Under the pieces are notes generated by a model. That model was not told the DNA's origin. It ran no database searches and saw only the letters and a list, made by a program, of their open reading frames with translations. From Cyclobacteriaceae bacterium (lineage in GTDB: Bacteria > Bacteroidota > Bacteroidia > Cytophagales > Cyclobacteriaceae): a stretch of 64,000 nt of DNA. Below are positions 1 to 8,227 of this stretch, in pieces. The stretch spans positions 124,001 through 188,000 of the forward strand of contig JAHBTY010000006.1 of assembly GCA_019638355.1 (NCBI GenBank), written 5' to 3'. Position numbers and translations under genes: made by a program. Numbering within the stretch: position 1 is the first letter of the stretch; the number at the start of each line of letters is the position of its first letter.

Positions 1-1
1 A

Positions 2-829
2 TTGATCACCCTGCGAAACGCATTGGATAAAAATAATCTTGTACGCGAAACTAAAATTCTAAAGAAGAAAGTATCGGGTAAATATGAAATAATCGGCAAT
101 TCGGCTGCACTGGCTGAAGTAAAACAGATGATTGAAAAAGTAGCACCAACGGAAGCTCGTGTTTTGATTACCGGACCTAACGGTGCAGGTAAAGAACTGG
201 TAGCTCGCCAACTTCATGAACAAAGCACACGCAACCACGGACCCTTTATTGAAGTAAACTGTGCTGCCATTCCATCGGAGTTGATTGAAAGTGAGTTGTT
301 CGGTCATGAAAAGGGATCATTCACATCGGCTATTAAACAAAAACTCGGAAAATTTGAACAAGCAGAAGGTGGCACATTGTTTCTGGATGAAATAGGAGAT
401 ATGGGTGCAGCCGCTCAAGCTAAAGTGTTAAGGGCTTTACAAGAAAATAAAATTACCCGAGTGGGCGGTGAAAAAGATATTTCTGTGAATGTGCGTGTAG
501 TTGCCGCTACTAATAAAGATCTGAAAAAAGAAATTGCTGAAAACCGTTTCCGGGAAGACTTGTACCATCGCCTTTCTGTAATTCTGATTAAGGTACCGGC
601 CTTAAATGATCGCGTAGATGATATTCCTGCACTAACTGAAAAATTCCTGACAGATATTGCCCAAGACTATGGGAACAAGAAAAAAGATATTGATAAAAAT
701 GCCATTGCCCGATTACAGGCACACAACTGGACTGGCAACATTCGCGAACTACGGAATGTGGTTGAAAGATTGGTAATAATGAGCGAAGGGCCGGTAATCA
801 GGCCCGAAGAAGTAAGCAAGTACCTATAA
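2..829 (+). CDS. Sigma-54-dependent response regulator, C-terminal part (5' end outside window)
   Basis: This is the AAA+ sigma-54 activation domain of an NtrC/AtoC-type regulator; the receiver domain would lie upstream of the window. In the visible part the Walker A is GPNGAGKE (residues 58-65) and the Walker B is GGTLFLDE (123-130). The sigma-54 contact loop, usually GAFTGA, reads GSFTSA (105-110). An R-finger region and the NIREL motif of the lid follow. The protein ends about 15 residues after the lid with no Fis-type helix-turn-helix, so DNA binding is either absent or done by a partner. The reading frame is open to the window edge, so no start is assigned. The family call is secure; the regulated genes are unknown. 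Confidence 0.9.
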   Translation: MITLRNALDKNNLVRETKILKKKVSGKYEIIGNSAALAEVKQMIEKVAPTEARVLITGPNGAGKELVARQLHEQSTRNHGPFIEVNCAAIPSELIESELFGHEKGSFTSAIKQKLGKFEQAEGGTLFLDEIGDMGAAAQAKVLRALQENKITRVGGEKDISVNVRVVAATNKDLKKEIAENRFREDLYHRLSVILIKVPALNDRVDDIPALTEKFLTDIAQDYGNKKKDIDKNAIARLQAHNWTGNIRELRNVVERLVIMSEGPVIRPEEVSKYL

Positions 830-832
830 ACC

Positions 833-949
833 TTAGATACGGCTCTCAGTTGGTTTTTTAACCTCTTTCTTGCTATACGTTGGGCAGGTATATTGGCTGC
901 ACGCGGTAAGAAAAGCAAAAAGGGCTGCGAAAGCGAGAATTTTCTTCAT
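833..949 (-). CDS. Very small lipoprotein (38 aa)
   Basis: An ATG-started frame encodes 38 residues with a typical lipoprotein signal: MKK, a hydrophobic stretch and the lipobox LTAC with Cys17 as the lipidated residue. The mature part is only about 22 residues and carries a TCPTYS segment followed by a Lys/Glu-rich tail. A canonical Bacteroidota promoter (970-1000) sits just upstream, with the predicted transcription start about 15 nt before the ATG, which argues that the gene is real. It converges with the upstream regulator gene, 3 bp after its stop. I recall tiny lipoproteins of this look in other Cytophagales genomes. The function is unknown. Confidence 0.72.
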   Translation of the reverse strand: MKKILAFAALFAFLTACSQYTCPTYSKKEVKKPTESRI

Positions 950-969
950 AACCAGTGGTTTTAAAGGAA

Positions 970-1000
970 CAAAAATATCAATCTTTTAAAATCATGCAAA
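970..1000 (-). promoter_or_regulatory. Bacteroidota-type promoter of the 38-aa lipoprotein
   Basis: Read on the minus strand: TTTG at 1000-997, a 19-bp spacer, and TATTTTTG at 977-970, a perfect match to TTTG-N-TAnnTTTG. The ATG at 949 follows at leader distance. Confidence 0.7.
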
Positions 1001-1038
1001 CTGGATGTACCAAAAATGCTGCTTATCGACAAAATCGA

Positions 1039-1995
1039 CTATTCAACCAATAAATTACAACCGCGTACATCACTATTGTCAATTCGGCCTAAAATTTCAA
1101 ATTGGCCGGTTTCAATCGATTTCCCCAAGTCCTGAGTCTCAACAAAGGCGCACGTGTTAAAATTCGCCAGATCAACCACGTTTATACCTCCTGCCCTACC
1201 CTCCAGATAACTGAAAGGATCGTTGATCTCTCTAAACATCACCTTCATCCACGGAGACAGGTTGTAGTAACCCAAACCCTGCGAATAGGCCTGCGACATT
1301 AGCTCCGTCATTCCATATTCGGAGTGAATAACCGAAGTATTAAACCTTTTGTTCAAAAAAGCATGAAGTTCCAACCTTGTTAGCTCCTGTCTGCGCCCTT
1401 TCATACCTCCGGTTTCCATCACAATGGCTTTACTCAAATCGATTTCAAATTTTTCAGCCAGATCTAAAAGAGCAAACGAAACACCCCACACCAGTATTTT
1501 GCGCGAACCAGACCGTAAGGTTTCAATTTTAAGGGCAAGGTCATCGTAATTATACAAGTAAAAACCAGAATGCTCCGATTCGCTGGAGCGGATAAAGTGA
1601 TCGATCATGGCAATTAACGATGACCCTTTTCGCTCCAGATATGCCGGTAGCAACGCCAGTACATGATACTGCTTTAATGATCCATAAAACTGTTCAAAGG
1701 TTTTTACAGCGTGTTGCAAATAAAATACAAGGCTGGCAACAAGGTGGCGGCTGGTTTGCAGTCCTGTTGTTCCACTACTGATAAATTCGGTCTCCGGATT
1801 CCAGTTGCCGGTTTGGATTTTTTGAGTTTTGAAAAAACTGATAGGTAAAAATGGTACCTGGTTTAGGTGTTCAATTTGAGCGGGTTTAACCTCAAGATTT
1901 TGCAGGTACCGTTTGTAAACCGGGTTATTTTCGGCCTGAAACCGAAATAAACGGATTGCAATATCTTCAAAGTTGCTGTCGTTAACAGCATACAA
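1039..1995 (-). CDS. LuxE-like acyl-protein synthetase / adenylate-forming family protein
   Basis: This 318-residue protein resembles the LuxE/acyl-protein synthetase branch of adenylate-forming enzymes, which activate an acyl group as acyl-AMP and pass it to a thiol. Visible features are FISSGTTG (phosphate-binding type loop, near residue 70), a METGGMKG segment, HSEYGMTELMSQAY in the middle and GRIDNSDVRGCN at the end. No luciferase or reductase gene (luxCD) is adjacent, so bioluminescence is not implied. The start is uncertain: TTG at 1995 is used, and the frame stays open about 14 codons further upstream without an ATG. It diverges from the lipoprotein gene at 2060. Confidence 0.7.
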   Translation of the reverse strand: MYAVNDSNFEDIAIRLFRFQAENNPVYKRYLQNLEVKPAQIEHLNQVPFLPISFFKTQKIQTGNWNPETEFISSGTTGLQTSRHLVASLVFYLQHAVKTFEQFYGSLKQYHVLALLPAYLERKGSSLIAMIDHFIRSSESEHSGFYLYNYDDLALKIETLRSGSRKILVWGVSFALLDLAEKFEIDLSKAIVMETGGMKGRRQELTRLELHAFLNKRFNTSVIHSEYGMTELMSQAYSQGLGYYNLSPWMKVMFREINDPFSYLEGRAGGINVVDLANFNTCAFVETQDLGKSIETGQFEILGRIDNSDVRGCNLLVE

Positions 1996-2059
1996 ACCGG
2001 CTTCAAAACTTTTGAATGTGTTCAGGTGTTGTTTAATTTACAAACAATAAAGGTATAAA

Positions 2060-2869
2060 ATGAGAATAACTAAGCTTGGGTTATTAATAGGATTATTAGG
2101 TGCGGTTGCGTCTTGTTTTACACCACCTGAGTTTCCGGTTGAACCCCAAATTGAATACGAAAACATGATCTACAAACGTGTGAACGGAATAGACTCGCTG
2201 ATATTTTTCATAACCTTTACTGATGGCGATGGCGATCTGGGCCTGCAAAGTTCAGAAAACCGCTGCACCCTAACGTCCGATAATAATCAGATTTGCTTTA
2301 ACAATAAAATCCACAACTTGTATCAGAATTCTGAAACCGGAGAATATGGCATTGTTGATACCGGGGTACCGTGTACAAAACCTTCGTTGTGTTATAACAG
2401 CAAGTTTGTAATACTCAAACCTGATCGTTCGCGCATCTCTTACCGGGATAAAGTAAATAATCCTGAATATGCCAATTTACCCGCATTTCAAAAACCATTT
2501 AATTGTACCAACTGGGAAATCTTGCGCAACAATGGTGTTGTTGTTGATACTACCTACTTTGAATTAAACTCCAATCACCACAATTTTGATATTGATTTTC
2601 TGGTAAAGAACCCGAATGGTACTTTTAGCGAATTTGACTTTACCAAAGAGTTTGATTTTCCTAATTGCGGTATAACCTATAATGGCCGGTTCCCGGTTTT
2701 GTTTACCGATCGTTCCGGTTCACCAATTGAGGGGCGCATCCGGTTTGGTATTGGATCACCGGCATTCAGGGCTCAATTCAGTCTTAAAACGCTTAAGTTT
2801 CGAATTCAAATTACTGACAGAGCCTTGAATAAGAGTAACGTAATTGAAACTCCTGAAATAACCTTTTGA
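2060..2869 (+). CDS. Lipoprotein of unknown function
   Basis: A 269-residue protein with a lipoprotein signal, lipobox VASC and Cys19, so it is probably anchored in a membrane. The mature chain has a DGDGDLGL segment around residue 55, which could be a calcium-binding or turn motif, and beta-rich sequence with several cysteines in the middle. This type of lipoprotein with DGDGDLGL is found in Bacteroidota, but I know of no assigned function. It ends 19 bp before the convergent E1 gene. Confidence 0.75.
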   Translation: MRITKLGLLIGLLGAVASCFTPPEFPVEPQIEYENMIYKRVNGIDSLIFFITFTDGDGDLGLQSSENRCTLTSDNNQICFNNKIHNLYQNSETGEYGIVDTGVPCTKPSLCYNSKFVILKPDRSRISYRDKVNNPEYANLPAFQKPFNCTNWEILRNNGVVVDTTYFELNSNHHNFDIDFLVKNPNGTFSEFDFTKEFDFPNCGITYNGRFPVLFTDRSGSPIEGRIRFGIGSPAFRAQFSLKTLKFRIQITDRALNKSNVIETPEITF

Positions 2870-2888
2870 TAACGCTGAAAGCCCGATT

Positions 2889-5291
2889 CTAATAGAGTTT
2901 CGGAAATTGATCAGGAGCTGATTCCTCCATCATGTTATAAACCGCATCAAACACGTCTTCCGTATTTGGTTTTGAAAAATAATCGCCATCCGATCCATAA
3001 GCTGGTCGGTGCTCCTTGGCAGTTAATGTACGAGGCATGGCATCTAAAAATTGATAAGCCCCCTGAACCTCTACAACTTGTTGCATCATAAATGCGGTGG
3101 CACCACCGGGCACATCTTCATCAGCAAATAATACCCGGTTTGTTTTTTTTACAGATTGTAAAATAGTCTGGCTCAAATCAAACGGTAATAACGTCTGCAC
3201 ATCAATTACCTCGCACGAAATGCCAACAGCTTCCAATTCAGTTGCTGCTTCCATTACAAGGCGACACATAGAGCCATAGGTAACCACAGTAATGTCTGTA
3301 CCTGCTTTTAATATTTCGGGTTGGCCCAATGGCAACGTAAATTCACCGATGTTATCCGGTAGTTTTTCTTTCAGCCGATATCCATTCAAACACTCCACAA
3401 GTATGGCCGGATCATCGGATTGAAGAAGTGTATTGTAAAAACCTGCTGCCTGCGTCATATTTCGGGGTACCAGCACAAACATACCACGTAACGAATGCAA
3501 AATCATTCCCATAGGCGAACCGGCATGCCATACTCCTTCTAACCTGTGGCCACGAGTTCTAACAATTAACGGAGCTTTCTGCCCACCTTTCGTTCTATAC
3601 TGTAAACAAGCCAGATCATCCGACAGCGTTTGCAACGCATACAACAAGTAATCGAGGTATTGTACTTCAGCAATAGGTCTTAGTCCACGCAAAGCAGCGC
3701 CAATTCCCTGCCCGATAATGGTACACTCCCGAATACCGGTATCGGTTACGCGCAACTCGCCAAACTTGTGCTGTAGTCCGGCAAAACCCTGGTTTACATC
3801 GCCTATTTTTCCAACATCCTCACCAAAGGCAAGTACTTTCGGATCGCGTTGCAAGGCTTCGCGGAAGCAAGCTTGCAGAACTTCGCGACCATCAACCAGC
3901 GGTGAATTGTCGGAATAAACCGGAGCGATTGACTTAACTTTTAATGCAGACCATTGCGATTGACTATGAAGGTATGAGCTAAACCGATCAAAGTTTTTTA
4001 CTTCCGATTTTTTTATCCACTCAACTAACCTACTACGGGTTTCCGATGAACTGTATCGGAGCAACCTCGCAGCTTTACGCGCGGCTTTAACAGCATCCAT
4101 TAACAATGGATTAATCGTTTTGCGAAGCTCCAGCACCAATTCTTCAATGCCAGGTTGTTCGCTTACTGCTTCGTTTAAAATTTGTTCAAGCTCTTTCTGC
4201 GCTTTCTGAATATCCTTATTAAAGTCTTTCCAGGCTGCTTCTTTGGCTGCACGTGCAGTAGCTTTGGCAGCTTTTTCTATTTCATCTAATTCATCGGATG
4301 TGGCTGCCCCGTTTTCAATTAACCATTGGCGAAGTTTCCGAATACAATCAAACTCTGTTTCCCATGCTAATCGTTCTTTCGACTTATATCGTTCGTGCGA
4401 ACCGGAAGTAGAATGACCTTGAGGTTGAGTCATTTCGGTAATATGTACAAGTACGGGTACGTGTTCTTCGCGACAAACCTTTTCGGCTTTTTCATAGGTG
4501 CTTATCAACGAAAGATAATCCCAGCCTTTAGCAGTAAAGATTTCGTAGCCCTTCTCGTTTTTAGTTCGCTGGAAGCCCGCTAATATTTTTGAGATGCTGC
4601 CTTTGGTTGTTTGATATTCGGCCGGTACGGAAATTCCATACTCATCATCCCACACCGAAACCAACATGGGCACCTGTAAAACACCGGCTGCATTAATTGC
4701 TTCGAAGAAATGACCTTCGGAAGTAGAAGCATTTCCAATTGTACCAAAAGCAATCTCATTTCCGGCTGTACTTAGTTCTGTGTAAGCAGCCAGTTCGGGA
4801 TTATTTCGAAAGAGTTTAGATGCGTATGCAAGCCCAACCAGGCGCGGCATTTGTCCGGCAGTAGGTGAAATATCAGAACTACTGTTTTTTAATTGTGCCA
4901 GATTTTTGAATGCACCCTGCTCATCAATCATGCGAGTTGCAAAATGACCATTCATTAATCGTCCTGCCGAAGCAGGATCGGCCTCCACACTCGTATGTGC
5001 ATAGAGTTGAGCAAAATATTGCTGAAGCGTTAACTCACCAATCGCGAGCATGAAAGTTTGATCGCGGTAATAACCGGCACGATGATCGCCCGCCCGGAAT
5101 ACTTTGGCCATTGCAATCTGAGCCAACTCTTTGCCATCGCCAAAGATGCCAAACTTGGCCTTGCCCATAAAAACTTCTTTGCGACCCAACAAACTTGCCT
5201 CGCGACTTTCGCAGGCAAGTCGGTAATCAGCAAGAATAGCAGCTACCTTCTTTTCTGATAATCCAGTAACCAAAGTTTTTGTTTGCGCCAC
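2889..5291 (-). CDS. Fused 2-oxoacid (branched-chain type) dehydrogenase E1 alpha-beta
   Basis: A thiamine-diphosphate-dependent dehydrogenase E1 in one 800-residue chain: the alpha-like part (about residues 1-330) and beta-like part (about 460-800) are joined by a Lys/Ala-rich helical linker. The ThDP region reads GNASTSEGHFFEAINAAG, then SVWDDEYGIS, in place of the usual GDG...NN pair; that variant is common in Bacteroidota homologues. The beta part has the DTGIRE and GxDITVVTYGSM segments. It would oxidatively decarboxylate a branched-chain or similar 2-oxoacid as part of an E1-E2-E3 complex; E2 and E3 are not in the window. GTG at 5291 is the start used. The exact substrate is inferred. 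Confidence 0.85.
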   Translation of the reverse strand: MAQTKTLVTGLSEKKVAAILADYRLACESREASLLGRKEVFMGKAKFGIFGDGKELAQIAMAKVFRAGDHRAGYYRDQTFMLAIGELTLQQYFAQLYAHTSVEADPASAGRLMNGHFATRMIDEQGAFKNLAQLKNSSSDISPTAGQMPRLVGLAYASKLFRNNPELAAYTELSTAGNEIAFGTIGNASTSEGHFFEAINAAGVLQVPMLVSVWDDEYGISVPAEYQTTKGSISKILAGFQRTKNEKGYEIFTAKGWDYLSLISTYEKAEKVCREEHVPVLVHITEMTQPQGHSTSGSHERYKSKERLAWETEFDCIRKLRQWLIENGAATSDELDEIEKAAKATARAAKEAAWKDFNKDIQKAQKELEQILNEAVSEQPGIEELVLELRKTINPLLMDAVKAARKAARLLRYSSSETRSRLVEWIKKSEVKNFDRFSSYLHSQSQWSALKVKSIAPVYSDNSPLVDGREVLQACFREALQRDPKVLAFGEDVGKIGDVNQGFAGLQHKFGELRVTDTGIRECTIIGQGIGAALRGLRPIAEVQYLDYLLYALQTLSDDLACLQYRTKGGQKAPLIVRTRGHRLEGVWHAGSPMGMILHSLRGMFVLVPRNMTQAAGFYNTLLQSDDPAILVECLNGYRLKEKLPDNIGEFTLPLGQPEILKAGTDITVVTYGSMCRLVMEAATELEAVGISCEVIDVQTLLPFDLSQTILQSVKKTNRVLFADEDVPGGATAFMMQQVVEVQGAYQFLDAMPRTLTAKEHRPAYGSDGDYFSKPNTEDVFDAVYNMMEESAPDQFPKLY

Positions 5292-5377
5292 CTCGAAATT
5301 CCAGTTTGGTTATGGGTAAAAATAGGGAAAAACAAAGGAGGTGACAAAGACTTAAATTTTTACCGTATAAAATCAGG

Positions 5378-5752
5378 CTATTTTCTTTGTTCGCCAAAGA
5401 ATGTGACCCAATCGCCACCAATTACTTCAGAATTATTTGTTGGTTGTTTGTACAGATAAATACCAACGTTCTCATTTTTGATTTGAATATCCTTATAAAA
5501 ATAACCCGCGTTGATTTCGATATCAAAAATTTGTTGGGCAACATCCGGGTTTCTAATCTGCATTACCTCAACCAGAATTTTATTGTGGATATTTTGCGTT
5601 TGTACAGCACACGGGTAAGGCCCAAGCGAATACAATTTATAACCGGGCAGCCAGATACTAAACTTATATTGCAGGTCCGATTCGAACTTTTTGTGCAACT
5701 GCATTCCCTTGCGCAACGAGCCATAAAAGGCATACATTGAATTCTTATTCAT
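5378..5752 (-). CDS. Gamma-glutamylcyclotransferase (AIG2/GGCT-like) family protein
   Basis: A 124-residue protein with the diagnostic N-terminal YAFYGSLRKGM (the YGSLRxG substrate loop) and a later short GGDW segment near the C-terminus. Family members form 5-oxoproline from gamma-glutamyl amines or act in related cyclotransfer; the substrate here is not predictable. ATG at 5752 is preferred over the GTG 57 bp upstream because the longer version would overlap the alanine dehydrogenase promoter (5758-5786) and add a non-conserved leader. It ends 86 bp upstream of the fused E1 gene on the same strand. Confidence 0.75.
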   Translation of the reverse strand: MNKNSMYAFYGSLRKGMQLHKKFESDLQYKFSIWLPGYKLYSLGPYPCAVQTQNIHNKILVEVMQIRNPDVAQQIFDIEINAGYFYKDIQIKNENVGIYLYKQPTNNSEVIGGDWVTFFGEQRK

Positions 5753-5757
5753 AACAT

Positions 5758-5786
5758 TTTGCAATCGTGTACGAATGTTATCTTTG
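5758..5786 (+). promoter_or_regulatory. Bacteroidota-type promoter of alanine dehydrogenase
   Basis: TTTG at 5758-5761, a 17-bp spacer and TATCTTTG at 5779-5786, a perfect TAnnTTTG. The predicted leader to the ATG at 5843 is about 50 nt. Confidence 0.7.
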
Positions 5787-5842
5787 CGGAACAATTTTAA
5801 TTCGAACACAGTATTATCCTGAAATATTAAAAATTATCCAAT

Positions 5843-6955
5843 ATGATCATTGGCGTACCCAAAGAAATTAAAAACAACGAGAACCGTGTAGCTGTAACAC
5901 CAGCCGGAACCCAGGAGTTTATCCGAAAAGGCCATACTGTGTATGTACAAACAAAAGCAGGTGATGGTAGTGGTTTTTCAGATGAAGAATACAAAGGTGC
6001 CGGTGCAAAAATTCTTTCAACGGCTAAAGACGTTTTTGATATAGCCGAGATGATTATCAAAGTGAAAGAACCCATTGAGCAAGAGTACAGTCTTATTCGT
6101 AAAGATCAATTGGTATTTACATACTTCCACTTTGCATCGTATGAACCGCTGGCACATGCCATGATTAAAACCGGTGCGGTTTGTCTGGCTTATGAAACAG
6201 TTGAGCGGCCCGATAGAAGCCTTCCCTTGTTGGTACCCATGTCGGAAGTAGCGGGCCGTATGGCCATTCAGGAAGGTGCCAAATATTTAGAGAAACCATT
6301 GAAAGGCCGTGGTATTTTATTAGGTGGTGTACCGGGTGTAATGCCAGCCAAAGTTTTGATTTTGGGGGGCGGTGTAGTAGGAACCAATGCCGCTAAAATT
6401 GCAGCCGGCATGGGGGCCGATGTAGTTATTACCGATGTAAACCTGAATCGCCTGCGTTACCTCGATGATGTAATGCCAAAAAATGTGCACACCATGGCTT
6501 CCAATGATTATGTATTGCGCGAATTGGTTAAAACCTCGGATTTGATTGTTGGCGGTGTGTTGATTCCGGGTGCAAAAGCCCCTAAACTTATTACCCGCGA
6601 TATGCTCAAAACCATGCGCCCGGGCACTGTGTTGGTAGATGTGGCCGTTGATCAGGGCGGATGTATTGAAACCTGTAAGCCTACAACACACGAAGATCCA
6701 ACTTATATTATTGATGATATTGTGCATTATTGCGTGGCGAATATGCCCGGTGCAGTGCCTTATACATCAACACTTGCATTAACAAACGCAACGTTGCCCT
6801 ATGCACTGAAGCTTGCCAACAATGGGTGGAAAAAAGCATGTAAGGAGAATGATGATTTGTTAAAAGGACTTAATGTGGTACAGGGGAAAGTTGTTTACAA
6901 GGCTGTTGCCGATGCATTCAATCTGCCTTATACCAACGTGCAGGAAGTTCTTTAA
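5843..6955 (+). CDS. ald: Alanine dehydrogenase
   Basis: NAD-dependent interconversion of L-alanine with pyruvate and ammonium. The 370-residue length is exact for the family. Known active-site residues are all in place at family positions: Arg15, Lys75 (VKVKEP), His96 (YFHFAS) and Asp270 (VAVDQGG). The Rossmann loop is GGGVVGTNAA near residue 175. It has its own strong promoter at 5758-5786 and is transcribed divergently from the cyclotransferase gene. Its stop overlaps the convergent HsdR_N-like gene by 4 bp. Confidence 0.97.
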   Translation: MIIGVPKEIKNNENRVAVTPAGTQEFIRKGHTVYVQTKAGDGSGFSDEEYKGAGAKILSTAKDVFDIAEMIIKVKEPIEQEYSLIRKDQLVFTYFHFASYEPLAHAMIKTGAVCLAYETVERPDRSLPLLVPMSEVAGRMAIQEGAKYLEKPLKGRGILLGGVPGVMPAKVLILGGGVVGTNAAKIAAGMGADVVITDVNLNRLRYLDDVMPKNVHTMASNDYVLRELVKTSDLIVGGVLIPGAKAPKLITRDMLKTMRPGTVLVDVAVDQGGCIETCKPTTHEDPTYIIDDIVHYCVANMPGAVPYTSTLALTNATLPYALKLANNGWKKACKENDDLLKGLNVVQGKVVYKAVADAFNLPYTNVQEVL

Positions 6956-7401
6956 TCTGTAAATTTTGGAAATGCCTGAAGGAATTTAACTTCGGCACCC
7001 GGTTGAGTCAAAGCTTCAAAGCAATATTGGGCCATACCGTTGGTAACTGCTACATAGCGGGCACCCACTGTCATGTTATAAACGGCTACCTGGTTAAATG
7101 CTTTTTGCGTTAGTTTAATTTCTGGTGCTTTGCATTCCACCAGCATCCAGGGTTTGCCGGTGCGATCGTGGATGATGATATCGGAGCGTTTGTGAAGTTT
7201 GTTGTAAGTTAAGCCTCGCTCAACTTTAAAAAGTGATTTGGGATAAGCCAGCTCGTTAATCAGGTAGTGTATGAAATGCTGCCGCACCCATTCTTCAGGC
7301 GTAAGTACGACATACTTTTTGCGAATGATGTCAAAAATCCAAACTTTTCCCTGTTCTTTGCGCAAGGCAATGTTAAATTCGGGAAGGTTTAATTTATACA
7401 T
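6952..7401 (-). CDS. Stand-alone type I restriction HsdR N-terminal-like nuclease domain protein
   Basis: A 149-residue protein consisting almost only of the HsdR N-terminal nuclease fold. The PD-(D/E)xK core is visible as Asp74 (RSDIIIHD), then Glu89 and Lys91 in LVECKAPE, followed by the QVAVYN helix. There is no helicase domain and no hsdM or hsdS gene nearby, so this is not a type I restriction system; such solo proteins are common in Bacteroidota and have no established role. It is transcribed divergently from AMP nucleosidase with a 55-bp gap. Confidence 0.8.
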   Translation of the reverse strand: MYKLNLPEFNIALRKEQGKVWIFDIIRKKYVVLTPEEWVRQHFIHYLINELAYPKSLFKVERGLTYNKLHKRSDIIIHDRTGKPWMLVECKAPEIKLTQKAFNQVAVYNMTVGARYVAVTNGMAQYCFEALTQPGAEVKFLQAFPKFTD

Positions 7402-7456
7402 GCGCTAAAATTAGTCGTTTGAAATCGTTGTTACACATTTATAACCAAATGCTATC

Positions 7457-8227
7457 ATGAAATCGAAACAGGAAATTGTAGAAAACTGGCTCCCGCGTTA
7501 CACCGGTGTAAAGTTGGAAGATTTTGGTCGCTACATTTTGCTTACTAACTTCGATAACTACGTTAAAAAATTTGCTGAGTGGCACGATGTAGAAGTAAAA
7601 GGAAGCGATAGAGCCATGCGCAGTGCTACAGCTGGTGGCATTACCATTATTAACTTTGGAATGGGCAGCCCCAATGCAGCCACCATTATGGATTGCCTCA
7701 CGGCCATCATGCCTGAAGCTTGTCTTTTTTTAGGAAAGTGCGGAGGTTTGAAAAAGAAAAATGATTTGGGAGACTTTATTCTTCCTATAGCTGCCATTCG
7801 GGGTGAAGGTACATCGAATGATTACTTCCCGGCCGAAGTTCCAGCCCTGCCGGCATTTGCTTTACAAAAAGCAATTTCAACTACCATTCGCGATAACAAC
7901 CAGGATTACTGGACGGGTACCGTTTACACTACCAACCGCAGAGTTTGGGAATGGGATGAAGCCTTTAAAGATTACCTGATTAAAATCCGGGCTATGGCAA
8001 TTGATATGGAAACTGCTACCATTTTTTCTACCGGGTTTTATAATGAAATTCCAACCGGAGCTTTGTTACTCGTATCGGATCAACCCATGGTTGTAGAAGG
8101 AATTAAAACAGAAGCCAGCGATAAAGTAGTTACTACAAGCTATGTGGACCTGCATCTTAAAATCGGAATCGAATCATTGAAGCAACTGATTAACAACGGC
8201 ATGACGGTGAAACACCTGCGCTACTGA
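7457..8227 (+). CDS. amn: AMP nucleosidase
   Basis: Predicted to hydrolyse AMP to adenine and ribose 5-phosphate. The 256-residue protein has the nucleoside phosphorylase fold: INFGMGSPNAAT (phosphate/ribose loop, near residue 65), FLGKCGGLK, and AIDMETATIF, the purine nucleoside phosphorylase-type signature with the catalytic glutamate. Length matches the short Bacteroidota version instead of the longer E. coli Amn. Its last 7 bp overlap the convergent MFS gene. Confidence 0.88.
   Translation: MKSKQEIVENWLPRYTGVKLEDFGRYILLTNFDNYVKKFAEWHDVEVKGSDRAMRSATAGGITIINFGMGSPNAATIMDCLTAIMPEACLFLGKCGGLKKKNDLGDFILPIAAIRGEGTSNDYFPAEVPALPAFALQKAISTTIRDNNQDYWTGTVYTTNRRVWEWDEAFKDYLIKIRAMAIDMETATIFSTGFYNEIPTGALLLVSDQPMVVEGIKTEASDKVVTTSYVDLHLKIGIESLKQLINNGMTVKHLRY

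Noticed and set aside
5753-5809. N-terminal extension of the gamma-glutamylcyclotransferase to a GTG
   Set aside because: It would cover the alanine dehydrogenase promoter and adds residues not expected before the YGSLR motif.
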